Part shown: one piece after another, positions 62,916 through 64,000 of the stretch
Numbering within the stretch: position 1 is the first letter of the stretch
Layout of the letters: each line of letters opens with the position of its first letter
Source: an uncultured Cardiobacterium sp.
GTDB lineage: Bacteria; Pseudomonadota; Gammaproteobacteria; Cardiobacteriales; Cardiobacteriaceae
Assembly: GCF_938028825.1 (NCBI RefSeq)
Contig: NZ_CALIZP010000071.1
Span: 57,195 to 121,194 of the forward strand
DNA length: 64,000 nucleotides
Reading direction: 5' to 3'
Made by a program: the position numbers and the translations under genes
Notes under the pieces: model-generated
The model's input: the letters and a program-made list of their open reading frames with translations, nothing else
What the model was told of the DNA's origin: nothing
The model's database searches: none

Positions 62916-64000
62916 TTACGGCAGCAGCGGTTTGACCGTCGCCGTATCCGCTGCGGCAAGCGGCAGTTGTTGCAGCGGCGGGGCGGCGAGGTTGTCCGCC
63001 GCCGCGCTGCGGGTGTCGAAAGCCGCCATCGCTTCAATCAGGTGCTGCGCCTGGGCGGCAGCGCGTGCATCGCTTGCGGCGGTAGTGCTTTGCGCGCTGC
63101 CCGCCGCCGGTATCGCCGTGCCATCCGCCGTACCGGTAGCGCCTTGTGACGAATCGGCACTTGCAGCCTGCGTCGTCAAAGCCTTGACCGGAGCGGCAGC
63201 GTCGCCATCGGTTGCGGCGGCAGTGCTTTGTGCGCCGCCCGCCGCCGGTGTCGCCGCATTGCCATCCGCCATACCGGTAGCGCCTTGTGGCAAATCGGCA
63301 CTTGCCGCCTGCGTCGTCAAAGCCTTGACCGGAGCGGCGTCGCCATCGGTTGCGGCTTTTGTTCCGGCGGAAACGGCTTCCGCTTTTACGTTACCGGACT
63401 GCACAGGGGCGGCGGTATCTGCCGCTGTTTGCGCGGCGGCATTTCCCTCCGTCTGAATCGTCCCGGCGGATGATGCAGGCGCGGCTTCCGCTTTCACGCC
63501 ATCGGCCGTTTGCGCGGCGGTTTTTTCTTCTGTCAGCGGGACGGATGGCAGGCCGTCTTTCAGCAAATCGCGGCTGCGGAGAGCGGCGGCATCATAAGTG
63601 GCATCGTCAAATTGCAGGTCGTAGTAATTCTGTCCGGGATGGGAGTAGTAACTTTGTATGGTGACCTGATCCTGTTCGTTGCCGTAGGCACGGATGGTGA
63701 GGTCGGCGCCTTCGCGACCGAAGACGGCATCCCGGGCTTTGGCACCGTTGAAGACGATTTTGTCGGCTTCGTCGTCGTTACGCGCCCAGTCATAGATGCT
63801 GTCCCTGCCGTGGCCTTTGGCGAAGAGGTAGGTGTCGCTCTCGTAGTCACCGCCCTGCATATAGTCGTTGCCGGCACCGCCAACAAGGGTGTCATGGCCT
63901 GTGCCGCCGTAGAGTCTGTCATTGCCATCGCCTCCGTTGAGGGTATCGTCGCCGTTCTCACCGGCCAGTTCGTCATTGCCGTCATCACCGCTCAGTTTGT
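62916..64000 (-). CDS. RTX calcium-binding protein, C-terminal part (runs off right edge)
   Basis: The frame is open from the window edge to a stop at 62916 and encodes about 360 residues. The first ~50 are RTX nonapeptides (LAGENGDDTLNGGDGND, LYGGTGHDTLVGGAGND). An HCBP-related domain follows (DTYLFAKGHGRDSIYDWARN, ADLTIRAYGNEQDQVTIQSY, YYDLQFDDATYDAAALRSRD). The last ~200 residues are a low-complexity Ala/Thr/Gln tail with two near-identical ~46-residue units (each with PVKALTTQAASAD). This tail differs from the usual compact type I secretion signal seen on the RTX protein at 28833. Confidence 0.88.
   Translation of the reverse strand, partial: KLSGDDGNDELAGENGDDTLNGGDGNDRLYGGTGHDTLVGGAGNDYMQGGDYESDTYLFAKGHGRDSIYDWARNDDEADKIVFNGAKARDAVFGREGADLTIRAYGNEQDQVTIQSYYSHPGQNYYDLQFDDATYDAAALRSRDLLKDGLPSVPLTEEKTAAQTADGVKAEAAPASSAGTIQTEGNAAAQTAADTAAPVQSGNVKAEAVSAGTKAATDGDAAPVKALTTQAASADLPQGATGMADGNAATPAAGGAQSTAAATDGDAAAPVKALTTQAASADSSQGATGTADGTAIPAAGSAQSTTAASDARAAAQAQHLIEAMAAFDTRSAAADNLAAPPLQQLPLAAADTATVKPLLP

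Overview
The window looks like a chromosomal segment of a GC-rich gammaproteobacterium. The mix of large RTX proteins, AfuABC, PabBC fusion, NtrYX, YciB and oral/respiratory-type accessory genes suggests a Cardiobacteriaceae relative such as Cardiobacterium. That assignment is inference from gene content and was not tested by a search. Most genes are housekeeping or transport genes. One block (about 28.1-29.65 kb) is strikingly AT-rich and looks recently acquired.

Layout. 1-5.8 kb: the N-terminal 885 residues of a SWIM/SNF2 helicase running off the left edge, greA, an unknown gene and an AGCS sodium:alanine symporter, all on the minus strand. 5.9-13.7 kb: an MNT/HEPN-type pair, hom (homoserine dehydrogenase), recJ, an exported lipoprotein on the opposite strand, trmA, a pabB-pabC fusion and a small membrane protein. 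13.7-19.2 kb: an afu-type ABC transporter with two tandem substrate-binding paralogues. 19.4-24.1 kb: an oxidoreductase, a periplasmic glycerophosphodiesterase, a small lipoprotein, metK and a DUF2569 protein. 24.4-27.3 kb: an OPT transporter and an M48 lipoprotein protease. 27.6-33.6 kb: the RTX locus, made of a small RTX-like gene, an AT-rich two-TM protein gene and a 1601-residue RTX protein.

34-46 kb is accessory. It holds a RhuM-Fic / GntR / B3-B4 overlapping operon, an exported PP2C-like gene with a duplicated 3' fragment flanking an orphan gene, and a uronate-type catabolic cluster (frameshifted uxaC, GH31 glycosidase, TRAP DctQM and divergent DctP). A GntR-like palindrome lies in the dctP/dctQ divergent region and a near-copy lies in front of the RhuM-Fic operon, which suggests that the GntR protein controls both. 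46.3-48.3 kb: ydbS/ydbT-like PH-domain genes, both frameshifted. 48.4-54.7 kb: an exported protein, a DASS anion symporter, a membrane protein and the NtrY/NtrX pair, whose NtrX lacks the sigma54-contact loop. 55 kb: tRNA-Gly and tRNA-Cys. 55.3-61.4 kb: an MBL hydrolase, a candidate sRNA or leader, suhB, comF, yciB, a lysP-like permease and dcd. 61.7-64 kb: an NlpC/P60 lipoprotein, an LprI-like exported protein and the C-terminal end of a second RTX protein running off the right edge.

Intergenic spaces carry several dispersed repeats. One is a REP-like composite with core GTCAAGCGGCGTGGTTGCCG, found in at least six places. Another is a MITE-like family with about 25-28 bp terminal inverted repeats starting TATAGTCG (54789 and 61509). 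No CRISPR array, rRNA, complete IS element or type I secretion genes were seen.
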